This document shows positions 7,724 through 17,078 of a stretch of 64,000 bases of DNA, one piece after another. Below the pieces are notes generated by a model that worked only from the letters and a program-made list of their open reading frames with translations, made no database searches and was not told the origin of the DNA. Position numbers and translations under genes: made by a program. The stretch comes from an uncultured Chitinophaga sp. (GTDB lineage: Bacteria > Bacteroidota > Bacteroidia > Cytophagales > Cyclobacteriaceae), in the NCBI GenBank assembly GCA_902168205.1, contig CABHOK010000003.1, positions 2,108,001-2,172,000 of the forward strand, written 5' to 3'. The stretch's first letter is position 1. Each line of letters starts with the position of its first letter.

Positions 7724-10129
7724 ATGAAGTATTTTTTCGTTCTCCTATGTCTTGTCAATTCAATTCCTGTCTTTTCGCAAACGGGTCAGGTAACCGTTTC
7801 CGGAGTTATACAAGACAAGCATTCGCATACAAAAATCGCCTATGTAAATGTAGTTGTTAAATCGTTACCCGATAGTGTATTTGTGAGTGGGACTGTTACC
7901 AGCGTTGAGGGTTTGTTTTCTCTTTCCGGTATAGCGCCCGGAGACTATATCCTGGATATGCTATATATGGGATACGCGCCTAAGCAAATGGCGATTCGCA
8001 TTGGCAGACTGAGTGCATTTCTTGATCTCGGCATTATAAACCTGGAGGAAAACTCCACGACACTGTCAGAAGTGGTTGTGGAAGGAGCGAGGGATGTTGT
8101 TGCTGAAACGATGGAACGAAAAGTTTTCAGAGTAGAAGATAACATTAATCAGAGTGGCGGGTCTTTGTTACAGGTGATGCAGAATTTACCCGGTGTTACG
8201 GTGAGTGATGAGGGCACAGTCCGGCTGCGCGGGAGTGATCGCGTCACTGTATTGATCGATGGAAAGCAAACTGCATTGACTGGCTTTGGAAATCAAACCA
8301 GCCTCGACAATATACCGGCTTCGGCTATTGAACGCATTGAGGTGATCAACAATCCATCGGCTAAATATGATGCAAACGGAAATGCCGGAATCATCAATAT
8401 CATTTTCAAAAAAGAAGTAAAGGAAGGATTTAACGGAAAAGCCGGCCTTGCATTGGGAGTGGGGGCGTTGTGGGTAAAGCGTGAAAATTATCCGACCATC
8501 CGGCCGCAATATCAGAATACTCCGAAGGTAAATCCATCGATCTCGTTGAACTACAGGAAGAAGAAGAGTAACGTATTCTTACAGGTTGACAATCTATATA
8601 CACACACGCTGAACAAGAACGAATTTGTAGACCGTTATTACGACAACGGTGATACGGTGCGGCAACAAACCAAAAGAAACCGGAATACAAATGTTATTAC
8701 AGGTAAGGGAGGTTTCGATTGGTATATCAACGATAAAAACTCATTGACGGCTTCAGCTTTGTTTAGTCGCGAGAAAATAATGGATCGGGGAGATGAACCT
8801 TTCTTCAACGGTGATCTGTCGGAGCGATTACGGCTGTGGCAATTTCTGGAAGACGAAGTAAAGACTACGGCAACATTTTCATTCGCGTGGCAGCATAAAT
8901 ACCTGCAGCCCGGACGAGTCCTGAATATCGAGTATAATTATACCTTCCACCGGGAGGATGAAAAATATTTCTTTACGAACATCATGCCTACCTATACCGG
9001 TGAGGATTCCTTTAAGCTTTTGTCCGATGAGCACGTGAGTGATGTAATGGCTGACTATATACATCCGCTCCGGTATGGAAGATTTGAAAGTGGTTTGAAG
9101 TTCCGGTTCAGGGAGATTCCTACGGACATGAAATTCTATCCGGGAGTAAACTCTCCGCTTGATGTTAATGCCGGTGGATATGCCAATTACTCCGAAATAA
9201 TTCCGGTGGTATATGGCAACTATATTTTTGAAAGTGAAAAGTTTGAGGCGGAAGCAGGACTGAGAGTGGAGTATGTTGATATCAACTACCGGGTAGATCC
9301 GAATCACAATACCTATAAGAGCGATGGTTACGATTATACGCAGCCTTTTCCGAATGTTCGTCTCGCGTATAAAATGGATGCTAACAATACCGTGTCGTTT
9401 TTCTTTACAAGACGCGTTGACAGACCCAACGAAGTTGATATACGCATCTTTCCCAAATATGATGATGCTGAAATCATCAAAGTAGGAAATCCTGGCTTGC
9501 GACCGCAGTTTACCAGCTCACTGGAGATTGGTTACAAATCCAGTAACGACAACGGTTATCTATATACTGCTGTATATCATAAGCGCATGCAGGCTACCAT
9601 AACACGTATAGCCAGCACACAACCGGGAAGTACCTTAATCTATAATATCTTTCAGAATGCAGGGGATAGTTATAGCACTGGTGTTGAAATTATATTCTCT
9701 GAAAATATAGCGAAGTGGGCCACGTTGAATCTTAACCTGAACGGCTATCAGAATATAATAGAAGCATTTAGTGTGGTTAATAAATATCCTTCTGAAAATA
9801 CATTCAGTGCCGATCGGCAAAGCATGCTTTCAGGAAGTATAAAGCTTAACGGCTTATTCCATTTACCAGGAAAGACCGATGTACAATTATCAACCGTATA
9901 CCTGGCCCCCGATGTCGTTCCACAAGGAAAAACGTATTCACGATTTTCAGTTGATATAGGCGCCCGTAAAAATATACAGAACGGCAAAGGCGAGCTCTTT
10001 GTAAACGCCACCGATATAGCCAACACACTCCGAATCAAGAAACAGGTTAACGGTGACGGATTTCACTACATTAGCAGCGATTACTACGAAACGCAGGTAA
10101 TACGAGCCGGATATAATTTCAAATTTTAA
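7724..10129 (+). CDS. Outer-membrane beta-barrel receptor (TonB-receptor-like, carboxypeptidase-regulatory domain)
   Basis: 801 aa. Signal peptide MKYFFVLLCLVNSIPVFSQ, then a carboxypeptidase-regulatory-like domain (~22-105; VSGVIQDKHSHTKIAYVNVVV, GYAPKQ). The plug domain (~110-230) contains LPGVTVSDEGTVRLRGSDRV, IDGKQT and NPSAKYDANGNAGIINI, characteristic of the Bacteroidota outer-membrane beta-barrel family rather than SusC. The barrel ends with RAGYNFKF. It stands alone on the plus strand between a minus-strand cluster and the convergent Nudix regulator. No substrate can be inferred. Confidence 0.87.
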   Translation: MKYFFVLLCLVNSIPVFSQTGQVTVSGVIQDKHSHTKIAYVNVVVKSLPDSVFVSGTVTSVEGLFSLSGIAPGDYILDMLYMGYAPKQMAIRIGRLSAFLDLGIINLEENSTTLSEVVVEGARDVVAETMERKVFRVEDNINQSGGSLLQVMQNLPGVTVSDEGTVRLRGSDRVTVLIDGKQTALTGFGNQTSLDNIPASAIERIEVINNPSAKYDANGNAGIINIIFKKEVKEGFNGKAGLALGVGALWVKRENYPTIRPQYQNTPKVNPSISLNYRKKKSNVFLQVDNLYTHTLNKNEFVDRYYDNGDTVRQQTKRNRNTNVITGKGGFDWYINDKNSLTASALFSREKIMDRGDEPFFNGDLSERLRLWQFLEDEVKTTATFSFAWQHKYLQPGRVLNIEYNYTFHREDEKYFFTNIMPTYTGEDSFKLLSDEHVSDVMADYIHPLRYGRFESGLKFRFREIPTDMKFYPGVNSPLDVNAGGYANYSEIIPVVYGNYIFESEKFEAEAGLRVEYVDINYRVDPNHNTYKSDGYDYTQPFPNVRLAYKMDANNTVSFFFTRRVDRPNEVDIRIFPKYDDAEIIKVGNPGLRPQFTSSLEIGYKSSNDNGYLYTAVYHKRMQATITRIASTQPGSTLIYNIFQNAGDSYSTGVEIIFSENIAKWATLNLNLNGYQNIIEAFSVVNKYPSENTFSADRQSMLSGSIKLNGLFHLPGKTDVQLSTVYLAPDVVPQGKTYSRFSVDIGARKNIQNGKGELFVNATDIANTLRIKKQVNGDGFHYISSDYYETQVIRAGYNFKF

Positions 10130-10152
10130 GTATAGCAGGATAATCGATAGCT

Positions 10153-10221
10153 ATCCGTTAATCGTTACTCATGATTAGTACACATGATCCGTTAATTGTA
10201 ATCAGTAACGCCTTAACGGAT
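10153..10221. repeat. Imperfect hairpin of the ATCCGTTAATCGTTA word family
   Basis: ATCCGTTAATCGTTACT at 10153-10169 pairs imperfectly with AGTAACGCCTTAACGGAT at 10204-10221. It sits between convergent genes and could act as a bidirectional terminator, though neither side has a clean T run. The same words recur at 15062-15083 and 36450-36568, so this is a dispersed intergenic repeat family. Confidence 0.6.
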
Positions 10222-10241
10222 AACGATTCACGATTCCCGCA

Positions 10242-10934
10242 CTAAAGCTCAAACGTAAACCCCTTCTCCGTAAGTTTATCATAGATCTTCTTATCGAACC
10301 GATAGAGACTTGCAGCGCGGTGCGATACGTCTTTTTGTTTCTCCTGGCAGGGCACCAGCAGATTCATCTTCATCAGCTTGCGTCTGAAGTTCGGTTTGTC
10401 GAGTTTCTTGCCGAGTATAGCTTCGTATAGTTCCTGCAGTTGCAGCAGTGTGAATTTCTTCGGGAGTAAATTAAAACCGATAGGCTCGTGTCTCACTTTG
10501 TGCTTGAGGTGAGAGAGTCCTGCTTCCAGTATATCGTTGTGATCGTAGGGCAGGGTAGGTATATCTCCGATCTTGAACCACTTTGCATCAGATGCTGTAA
10601 AGCCCGGATCAAGTGTATAGTTCTCAGGTTTAACCAACGCATAATACACAATGGTGATAACACGTTTGGAAGGATAACGATCTACATCACCGAACGAGCG
10701 GAGTTGTTCCAGGTATATTTTGGAAACACCGGTAAGGTCTTGTAGCAGGCGGCCGGCAGCATCATCAGCACTTTCGTTATATTTTATCCATCCACCGGGT
10801 AAAGCCCATTTGCCTTTGCTGATCCCTTCTCCGTGCTGTACCAGCAGAATGTCGAGCTCGCTCTTTTTAAAACCGAAAATGAGACAGTCGATCGAGAGCG
10901 CATCGATGATTGCATCCGGAAAGTCTTTTGCCAT
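10242..10934 (-). CDS. Degenerate-Nudix / winged-helix transcriptional regulator, probable xylose-locus regulator
   Basis: 230 aa. Residues ~10-145 form a Nudix fold (LLVQHGEGISKGKWALPGGWIKYNES) and ~150-228 a winged helix as in NrtR/AraR-type regulators (FTLLQLQELYEAILGKKLDKPNFRRKL, ending DKLTEKGFTFEL). The Nudix box keeps the first Gly, the first Glu and the Arg, but its REUxEE core reads RLLQDL, losing the metal-binding glutamates, so hydrolysis is unlikely and sugar sensing is likelier. It diverges from xylB. Nudix-type regulators of pentose genes (AraR) are known in Bacteroides. The xylose role is inferred from position. Confidence 0.8.
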   Translation of the reverse strand: MAKDFPDAIIDALSIDCLIFGFKKSELDILLVQHGEGISKGKWALPGGWIKYNESADDAAGRLLQDLTGVSKIYLEQLRSFGDVDRYPSKRVITIVYYALVKPENYTLDPGFTASDAKWFKIGDIPTLPYDHNDILEAGLSHLKHKVRHEPIGFNLLPKKFTLLQLQELYEAILGKKLDKPNFRRKLMKMNLLVPCQEKQKDVSHRAASLYRFDKKIYDKLTEKGFTFEL

Positions 10935-10979
10935 AGGTCGTATCTGGCGGGAAGATAGAAAATAAATTTAGCAACCTTG

Positions 10980-10994
10980 TAGTCAAATGTACTA
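10980..10994. promoter_or_regulatory. Candidate operator/promoter overlap between regulator and xylB
   Basis: TAGT-N7-ACTA is a short inverted repeat (10980-10983 / 10991-10994). On the minus strand its centre reads TACATTTG (10991-10984), matching the Bacteroidota -7 element TAnnTTTG about 50 bp upstream of the regulator start. A repressor bound here would cover its own promoter. No clear -33 element was seen at the usual spacing. Confidence 0.35.
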
Positions 10995-11132
10995 TAAGTT
11001 ATATCTTTATGCGATTTTCAACCGATTGTATATTCGAGATATGGAGTATTGGACAAATTGCAGCTTCTCAGAAAATGCGCAAGGTTCTGTATATTCTGTA
11101 CGCTGTTTTACATCATTCACTTTACAAAGCCT

Positions 11133-12626
11133 ATGAAATACCTGCTGGGTTACGACCTTGGAAGTTCATCAATAAAAGCTACGCTCGTAGATGCTGCTAC
11201 CGGACAAACGGTCGCGTCTGCACAATCACCGTCTGAAGAAATGCCGATGCTGGCGGTGCAAGCCGGCTGGGCGGAGCAAGACCCGGAAATGTGGTGGGAG
11301 CATGCCGTTAAAGCCTTGCAGACTTGTTTGAAGAAATCAAATATCAACGGAGCTGATGTTGCCGCGATCGGTATTTCATACCAGATGCACGGTTTGGTTT
11401 GTGTTGATAAAGATCAGAAGGCATTACGTCCTTCAATCATCTGGTGCGATAGCCGTGCCGTTGAGATTGGCAAGAAAGCATTTCAGCAACTCGGTGGTGA
11501 TTATGCTTTGCAACATTTACTTAACTCACCTGGAAATTTTACAGCGTCCAAACTCAAGTGGGTAAAAGATAACGAGCCTCAGATCTTTGAACGCATTCAC
11601 AAAATAATGCTTCCAGGCGATTACCTCGCGATGCGTTTAACCGGTGATATCGTTACGACTGCATCCGGTTTATCAGAAGGTATGTTCTGGGATTACGAAG
11701 CTGAAGCACCCTCAAAAAAATTACTCGAGCTATACGGTATACCTGCCGACCTGCTCGCGACACAGGCACCGACTTTTTCGGTACAGGGAAAAGTAAAGAA
11801 AGATATAGCAACACAGTTGGGATTGAAGGAAGGTATACCCGTGAGCTATCGTGCGGGTGATCAGCCGAACAATGCATTCTCATTAAATGTATTGAATCCC
11901 GGAGAGACAGCGGCAACCGCGGGTACATCCGGTGTAATATATAGTGTTACCAACCAGAATGCGTTTGATAAGAAGTCGCGTGTTAATACATTCATTCACG
12001 TAAACGATAAACGTCCGGCCAAGAGCAACGGTGTATTGTTGTGCATCAACGGTACGGGTATACTCAACAGCTGGCTTCGTAAAAATCTCAAGAGCAACGG
12101 AGAGCCGTACGCGTACGATGCGATCAACAACATAGCTTCGCAGGCTCCTATAGGTGCTGAAGGATTAACGGTTCTTCCGTTCGGTAATGGTGCCGAGCGT
12201 GTGCTGGAAGACAAGAATATAAACAGTTCATTCTTCGGGTTGAACTTCAATCGTCACTCGCAGTCGCATGTATTTCGTGCAGCACAGGAAGGAATTGTGT
12301 TCGCGTTGAAATATGGATTTGATGTATTGCAGGGAATGGGACTAAAGAACAACGTGATTCGTGCCGGCAATGCCAATATGTTTTTAAGCCCGTTATTCCG
12401 CGAAGCGTTTGTCAATACAATCGGTGCTCGTCTCGAGTTATATGATACTGATGGATCGAAAGGCGCGGCACTCGGTGCAGGCGTTGGTGCCGGTATATAT
12501 GGTTCATTCGAAGAAGCGTTCAAGGGATTGAGCATCATCAAATCAGAAGAACCGGATCCATCAAAGGCTGCTGCGTACAGAGAAGCCTACAGCGGATGGT
12601 TGAAATTGTTGGAGGGGCAACTTTAA
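11133..12626 (+). CDS. xylB: Xylulokinase
   Basis: 497 aa from the ATG at 11133; the frame extends to 11049, but the added residues are not FGGY-like. FGGY carbohydrate kinase: N-terminal LLGYDLGSSSIKATLVD binds ATP and starts the first ribonuclease-H-like domain. YQMHGLVCVD and IIWCDSRA follow, and the catalytic Asp lies in YRAGDQPNNAF with the FGGY signature region TAATAGTSGVIY. It phosphorylates D-xylulose to xylulose 5-phosphate for the pentose phosphate pathway. First gene of the xylB-antitoxin-(toxin)-xylA unit and divergent from the Nudix regulator. The GDQ motif is shared with some other FGGY kinases, but xylA downstream supports xylulose. Confidence 0.9.
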   Translation: MKYLLGYDLGSSSIKATLVDAATGQTVASAQSPSEEMPMLAVQAGWAEQDPEMWWEHAVKALQTCLKKSNINGADVAAIGISYQMHGLVCVDKDQKALRPSIIWCDSRAVEIGKKAFQQLGGDYALQHLLNSPGNFTASKLKWVKDNEPQIFERIHKIMLPGDYLAMRLTGDIVTTASGLSEGMFWDYEAEAPSKKLLELYGIPADLLATQAPTFSVQGKVKKDIATQLGLKEGIPVSYRAGDQPNNAFSLNVLNPGETAATAGTSGVIYSVTNQNAFDKKSRVNTFIHVNDKRPAKSNGVLLCINGTGILNSWLRKNLKSNGEPYAYDAINNIASQAPIGAEGLTVLPFGNGAERVLEDKNINSSFFGLNFNRHSQSHVFRAAQEGIVFALKYGFDVLQGMGLKNNVIRAGNANMFLSPLFREAFVNTIGARLELYDTDGSKGAALGAGVGAGIYGSFEEAFKGLSIIKSEEPDPSKAAAYREAYSGWLKLLEGQL

Positions 12627-12643
12627 AATTCATAACTTTCAAT

Positions 12644-12889
12644 ATGAATTTGAGGCCAGAAATAGAATTGATCAAGCAACAGTTGGATGAAGTGGAAGAC
12701 GAAAAACTGTTGCAAATTATTCGAGAGCTACTTGCATACCGAAAAGCAAAGTCAAAGACATTGAAGCCGTTTACAAAGGAGGAGTATTTTCAACGTAACG
12801 ATAAATCCATGAAGGCCATTGAACAAAGGAATCTCATTGCGCAAGAAGATGCAGTGAAATACTTCAAAGGAAAAAGAAGAAGTGATTAA
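12644..12889 (+). CDS. Type II antitoxin-like small protein
   Basis: 81 aa from the ATG at 12644, 17 bp after xylB. An N-terminal helical segment (MNLRPEIELIKQQLDEVEDEKLLQII) is followed by a C-terminal tail (FTKEEYFQRNDKSMKAIEQRN, AQEDAVKYFKG) of the type seen in Bacteroidota antitoxins paired with ParE/RelE toxins. Antitoxins of this kind neutralise the toxin by wrapping it with the C-terminal tail. The reading frame is intact, and its stop overlaps the start of the toxin remnant by 8 bp. With the toxin broken, it may persist only through its place in the xyl operon. Confidence 0.65.
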   Translation: MNLRPEIELIKQQLDEVEDEKLLQIIRELLAYRKAKSKTLKPFTKEEYFQRNDKSMKAIEQRNLIAQEDAVKYFKGKRRSD

Positions 12890-13192
12890 GATTTCTTGGA
12901 CACCGTTTGCATTACGAAGTCTGGATGAAATTCATGAGTATGTTCTGAACGAATAGAAATCAGAAAAGTATTGCAGACAAACTCATTGACCGAATTTTTA
13001 ACAGGACCTCGCAACTTAGTGATTTTCCTGAATCTGGTCAGATGGAGATTAACTTGAAGGGAACGCAATCAGAGTCGATATCTGGTTGAAGGGTTTTATA
13101 AAATAGCATATATATACAAAGTTGAATGGTCAGAAGTAATTATAACAGATATATTTCATACAAGTCAGGATCCAATTAAATTAAACAAATGA
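12882..13192 (+). pseudogene. ParE/RelE-family toxin, broken by one stop and two frameshifts
   Basis: GTG at 12882 opens VIKISWTPFALRSLDEIHEYVLNE, then TAG. Coding resumes in the next frame near 12973 (ADKLIDRIFNRTSQLSDFPE) and shifts again near 13065 to RYLVEGFYKIAYIYK and [18 protein letters not shown]. Pieced together, the three parts give a typical ~100-aa ParE/RelE ribonuclease/gyrase-toxin fold. Its final TGA overlaps the xylA ATG (ATGA), so xylA translation is positioned as if coupled to this gene. Sequencing error could explain a frameshift but hardly all three lesions. Confidence 0.75.
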
Positions 13193-14517
13193 AACTAACA
13201 CTCGGAGACAAAGAATACTTCAAAGGCATTGGCCAGGTGAAGTATGAAGGTAAAGAATCAGACAACCCACTGGCATTCAAATTTTATGATGCCAAGAAGA
13301 AAGTAGGCAAGAAAACAATGGAAGAGCACTTCCGTTTTGCTATAGCTTACTGGCATACATTCTGTGGAACAGGCGGTGATCCGTTCGGACCTGGAACAAA
13401 ACAATTCGCATGGAATGAAGGTGACGATGCTATGCAGCGTGCTTATAACAAAATGGATGCAGCGTTTGAATTCATTACCAAAATTGGTGCTCCGTTCTAT
13501 TGCTTTCACGACTTCGATTTAGTGGAAGAAGGTGATACATTGAAGGAATCTGAAGATCGTATTCAGAAAATTACGGACTACGCCAAGAAGAAACAAAAAG
13601 CTTCGGGTGTAAAATTGCTGTGGGGAACTGCGAACCTGTTCTCAAACCCACGCTATATGAACGGTGCTGCTACAAACCCTGACTTCAACGTAGTTTGCTA
13701 CGCTGCTACGCAGGTGAAGAATGCACTGGACGCAACGATTGAGCTGGGTGGTTCTAACTATGTATTCTGGGGCGGTCGCGAAGGCTATATGTCACTGTTG
13801 AATACAGACATGAAACGTGAGATTGAAAACCTCGCGCGCTTCCTGCATGCTGCTAAAGATTACGCACGTGCACAAGGCTTCAAAGGTACATTCCTCATTG
13901 AGCCGAAGCCGATGGAACCTTCCAAACATCAGTATGATTTCGATTCTGCTACGTGTATAGCATTCCTTCGTGAGTTTGGTTTGATGGATGATTTCAAACT
14001 GAACATTGAAGTGAACCACGCTACATTAGCACAACATACATTTGATCACGAACTGCAGGTAGCTGCTAACGCAGGTGTACTCGGTAGTATCGATGCAAAC
14101 CGCGGTGACTACCAGAACGGTTGGGATACCGATCAGTTCCCGAACAACCTATATGAACTGACAGAAGCTATGCTGGTAATTTTACAAGCTGGTGGTTTCA
14201 AGAATGGTGGTGTAAACTTCGATGCTAAGACCAGAAGGAATTCAACCGACCTCATAGATATATTCTACGCGCACATCGGTGGTATGGATGCTTTTGCCCG
14301 TGCATTGTTAACAGCACAAGCTATATTGGATGATGGCACCTATAACAAACTACGCAAAGAGCGCTATGCATCATTCGAGTCAGGTAAAGGAAAACAATTC
14401 ACGCAAGGTAAAGTAGGTCTTGAAGAACTGGTTACACTCGCTCGTAAAAATGGTGAGCCTGCACAAATCAGTGGCAAGCAAGAGTACTATGAGAACCTGC
14501 TGAGCAAGTTTATCTAG
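13189..14517 (+). CDS. xylA: Xylose isomerase
   Basis: 442 aa, full length for the group with an extended N-terminus. It converts D-xylose to D-xylulose using two divalent metals. Visible signatures: [17 protein letters not shown] with the catalytic His, [42 protein letters not shown] with the metal-binding Glu, [19 protein letters not shown] and GSIDANRGD. It directly follows the toxin remnant, with a 4-bp start/stop overlap, and completes xylose entry together with xylB. A large hairpin with a T run follows the gene. Confidence 0.95.
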   Translation: MKLTLGDKEYFKGIGQVKYEGKESDNPLAFKFYDAKKKVGKKTMEEHFRFAIAYWHTFCGTGGDPFGPGTKQFAWNEGDDAMQRAYNKMDAAFEFITKIGAPFYCFHDFDLVEEGDTLKESEDRIQKITDYAKKKQKASGVKLLWGTANLFSNPRYMNGAATNPDFNVVCYAATQVKNALDATIELGGSNYVFWGGREGYMSLLNTDMKREIENLARFLHAAKDYARAQGFKGTFLIEPKPMEPSKHQYDFDSATCIAFLREFGLMDDFKLNIEVNHATLAQHTFDHELQVAANAGVLGSIDANRGDYQNGWDTDQFPNNLYELTEAMLVILQAGGFKNGGVNFDAKTRRNSTDLIDIFYAHIGGMDAFARALLTAQAILDDGTYNKLRKERYASFESGKGKQFTQGKVGLEELVTLARKNGEPAQISGKQEYYENLLSKFI

Positions 14518-14540
14518 TAAATTACCGATTGAAATTTTTT

Positions 14541-14626
14541 CTCCCGCAGAGGATACAGATTTTCGCAGATGTAAATGCATTTTTATTCTGCGATTTGTCT
14601 GCGAAAAATCTGCGGGAGATTTTTTT
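14541..14626 (+). terminator. Long-armed hairpin after xylA, built of repeated words
   Basis: CTCCCGCAGA at 14541-14550 pairs with TCTGCGGGAG at 14609-14618, and the inner CAGATTTTCGCAGA with TCTGCGAAAAATCTG. A run of seven T follows from 14620. It acts as the likely rho-independent terminator of the xyl operon. The CGCAGATTTTCGCAGA wording is a low-complexity intergenic type often seen in this phylum. Confidence 0.75.
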
Positions 14627-14657
14627 GTAATTCAACGGAAAGATTTTAGTATCTTGG
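14624..14657 (+). promoter_or_regulatory. Candidate Bacteroidota promoter
   Basis: TTTG at 14624-14627 and TATCTTGG at 14650-14657 (near-match to TAnnTTTG), spaced 22 bp, 18 bp before the ATG at 14676. The spacing is at the long end of the usual range. Confidence 0.3.
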
Positions 14658-14675
14658 TTTTATAACGGACATGCT

Positions 14676-15059
14676 ATGAGGACTTTGATAGTATTCGTAT
14701 TGGCATTTGTTTCGATCGAGACCACTGCTCAAATCAATCCGTCACGGGCTGGTAATTCGCTGCTGGGATTTTTTCGGGTAAAGAAAACTTCCGAGCCGTT
14801 CGACTTTCGTTCCACCCGACATACTCCTGTACTTAGTTCTGCAGACTCGTATGCACCCGGCCGCTATTGGCAAACGTCAACCTATACTACTTATTCAGAG
14901 AACGGACGAATCCGCACCACACACATCTTTGACGCCACCGGACAACTTCGTGAATCAAGACCATCCGTAAGTCTGCGCAAGACCGGAGTGTTGTCGTTAC
15001 TGCGTGTACAGTTTTCTTTTCAGCGACAGCCTACGCTTTTTACCTATACCATTCGTTAG
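14676..15059 (+). CDS. Hypothetical secreted protein
   Basis: 127 aa with a clear signal peptide (MRTLIVFVLAFVSIETTAQ). The mature region is rich in Ser, Thr and Arg, without cysteines; it contains YAPGRYWQTSTYTTYSENGRIRTT, perhaps one short beta-repeat with the outline of an RHS/MORN-like strand. No family recognised. A single gene between the xyl terminator and the convergent S41 peptidase gene. Confidence 0.6.
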   Translation: MRTLIVFVLAFVSIETTAQINPSRAGNSLLGFFRVKKTSEPFDFRSTRHTPVLSSADSYAPGRYWQTSTYTTYSENGRIRTTHIFDATGQLRESRPSVSLRKTGVLSLLRVQFSFQRQPTLFTYTIR

Positions 15060-15083
15060 CTGTTATCGGTTAATCGTTATCCT

Positions 15084-16379
15084 TTAATGGAGATTTTTCT
15101 TTGAGATTTCTTTGTGCAATGGATTTTCATTAGCGTGGAGCATGATCTGCTCAATCCAGTCAGCGTTTTCGTTAAGGTTAATATCAGGATTTATACCGGA
15201 GTCTTCGTATAGCAGATGCTCGGCTTTACCTTTCATATCTGTTATATAAATGGAGAATCGTTTACTCGGTAAAATTTCTCTTCGGCCATAATTACTTCCA
15301 TACGTCAGCATTCCCTTTGTTGGTTGTCCCGCAGTAACGGTGTTCGGTAATTTCTTCAATTGTAATGTAAGGATCTCTGCCCGACTTAACGTCTCGTTAT
15401 TCATTACTATATATAAGTGTCCTGTCCTGGTATATTTCTTTAACAGGTTGAAATATTTTTCGCTTTCCTTTTCTGCTCCGCCTTCGTTGTTTCGAAGATC
15501 CAGAATGAGGTATGGAGCTGTTAATGAATCTTTAATAGTTGTATAGAAAGCAGCGGATTGTTGGGATGTAGTATTATCAGCCTGGAAAGATCTGATGCGT
15601 AAATACTGCACACGATCATTGATATTCTTGAATTGAAATTTAGCAGCATCATGCGGCAGATTTACATAGTGGTAGGATTGAATCTCTTTGGAATAAATGC
15701 TTTGCGAGTACGAACCGTAGAAGTATGAATTTACCAGCGATTTATACCTGAATTTTTCATTGGGCTGAAACATAAAACTTTTCGTCAGCGGATGTGCATA
15801 GATAGCTTTATAGAAATTCGGTCCCTGTTTGTAGAGGTGAACCGCTATATGTCCTTTTTTCCAAAGCGGTGTCTCAGAATTTAGCACTACACCGATGTAT
15901 TCTTTATCCGTGGTTTTGAAAAGTCCTATTGAATAAAAATTTTCATAATGATAAATACCTTCGATAGAGTCTGCAGGCTTTTGAGCGAGCGCAGTCTTTA
16001 GCGAGTCGATGTTAATGTTGAGTCTGGGATAGTTCGCGAATTCTTTCGTCTTGATAAACTTCTCAATATCTTCCTGGCTTCTGAAATTATAATTCGGGAC
16101 TTGGAAGAATGACAAGTGGTTATCGCGCAACGCAAAGAAGAGCTGCGATAGGTTGTAGAAGTATTTATAGTCATCCACGTTACGCACCGTGTCGGATACA
16201 AGTCGGTTGTATAAAGCGTTGTAAGAAGTAAGTTTATTGCCTTTGATCTGTGCTTGGTAGGATGGCGTGTTTTGCAATATAGCCCGCAACGAAGCAAGGT
16301 CTTTCAGGTATGATGCGTTGGACTGAGCGTTTAGCGTTATTGCACAAAGAAACACCGTGAGCGTTAAAAGTAATCTCAT
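15084..16379 (-). CDS. S41-family peptidase (C-terminal processing peptidase fold), secreted
   Basis: 431 aa from the ATG at 16379; the frame is open 36 bases further to a TTG, but the signal peptide (MRLLLTLTVFLCAITLNAQ) begins at 16379. The N-terminal ~200 residues resemble the tricorn-like cap of Bacteroidota S41 proteins. The catalytic core contains YLRIRSF, PYLILDLRNNEGG (substrate-binding loop) and a nucleophile region ETLSRAEILTLQLK, with TAGQPTKGMLTYG after it. The usual short Gly-rich block around the Ser is reduced, so activity is likely but not certain. No PDZ domain is visible. Role: periplasmic or extracellular protein or peptide degradation. Confidence 0.75.
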   Translation of the reverse strand: MRLLLTLTVFLCAITLNAQSNASYLKDLASLRAILQNTPSYQAQIKGNKLTSYNALYNRLVSDTVRNVDDYKYFYNLSQLFFALRDNHLSFFQVPNYNFRSQEDIEKFIKTKEFANYPRLNINIDSLKTALAQKPADSIEGIYHYENFYSIGLFKTTDKEYIGVVLNSETPLWKKGHIAVHLYKQGPNFYKAIYAHPLTKSFMFQPNEKFRYKSLVNSYFYGSYSQSIYSKEIQSYHYVNLPHDAAKFQFKNINDRVQYLRIRSFQADNTTSQQSAAFYTTIKDSLTAPYLILDLRNNEGGAEKESEKYFNLLKKYTRTGHLYIVMNNETLSRAEILTLQLKKLPNTVTAGQPTKGMLTYGSNYGRREILPSKRFSIYITDMKGKAEHLLYEDSGINPDINLNENADWIEQIMLHANENPLHKEISKKNLH

Positions 16380-16479
16380 GAGCGAAGTGAGTTGGGTTTC
16401 TTCCGAATGTAACAAAAAATCGGCCAGTGCATTTCACCGGGAAGTAAAGTCAAAAGACTTCGTTTCCTGCCGATGGTGT

Positions 16480-16509
16480 TTTGCATGTCATGGAGTTACA
16501 GTACCTTTG
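16480..16509 (+). promoter_or_regulatory. Bacteroidota-type promoter
   Basis: TTTG at 16480-16483, an 18-bp spacer, and TACCTTTG at 16502-16509, an exact match to TAnnTTTG. It lies 14 bp before the ATG at 16524, giving a very short leader. Confidence 0.55.
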
Positions 16510-16523
16510 GATAAACTCATCGT

Positions 16524-17078
16524 ATGAAACACCTGTTTTGCTTCTTGATTATCCTTGTCCCATTTTTTACGCAGGCACAAGGCAACACCGCGTATGGTAA
16601 TTTTAAACTTGTAGACCAGGAGATCATTTATCAGAAGATCTTTGTGCAGGACTCTGTTACTGTGAAAAAAGTAGCCGAGTTCTATAAAACGCTACCCTAT
16701 ATTTCAAACCTGCAATCCGGTGCCGATGAAGTAACATTTGATCTGAACGATCTGGTTGTTGACTATAAGAAATTTCAATTCACACAGGTTGCAACACCTT
16801 CTATTATTCAAACCGGAAAATATAGCGGTAAAGTTGTAATAGGAGTGAAGGATGGTAAATATCGTATCACCGTACACACCATCATGTTAACCGGTAACAT
16901 TGGTTACAAGAACATCACGGAAAAAGATAAACTCACCAGCTACGCGGCCAAAAACAACGGCACAATTCTCAACCCCGAATGGTGCAAACCCAACACCTTA
17001 GGACTCCTCGACAAGGCCTTCACCGATAAACTTCAATACATCCCACAAGAAAAGAAGATCGCCAAAGACGACTGGTAG
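16524..17078 (+). CDS. Hypothetical secreted protein, DUF4468-like
   Basis: 184 aa. Signal peptide MKHLFCFLIILVPFFTQAQ. The mature part has alternating strands (IIYQKIFVQDSVTVKKVAEFYKTLPYI, EVTFDLNDLVVDYKKF, YSGKVVIGVKDGKYRITVHTI) resembling the DUF4468 TBP-like fold common in Bacteroidota; this family call is from memory and uncertain. A good TAnnTTTG promoter precedes it. Convergent with the Rieske oxygenase gene. Confidence 0.55.
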   Translation: MKHLFCFLIILVPFFTQAQGNTAYGNFKLVDQEIIYQKIFVQDSVTVKKVAEFYKTLPYISNLQSGADEVTFDLNDLVVDYKKFQFTQVATPSIIQTGKYSGKVVIGVKDGKYRITVHTIMLTGNIGYKNITEKDKLTSYAAKNNGTILNPEWCKPNTLGLLDKAFTDKLQYIPQEKKIAKDDW

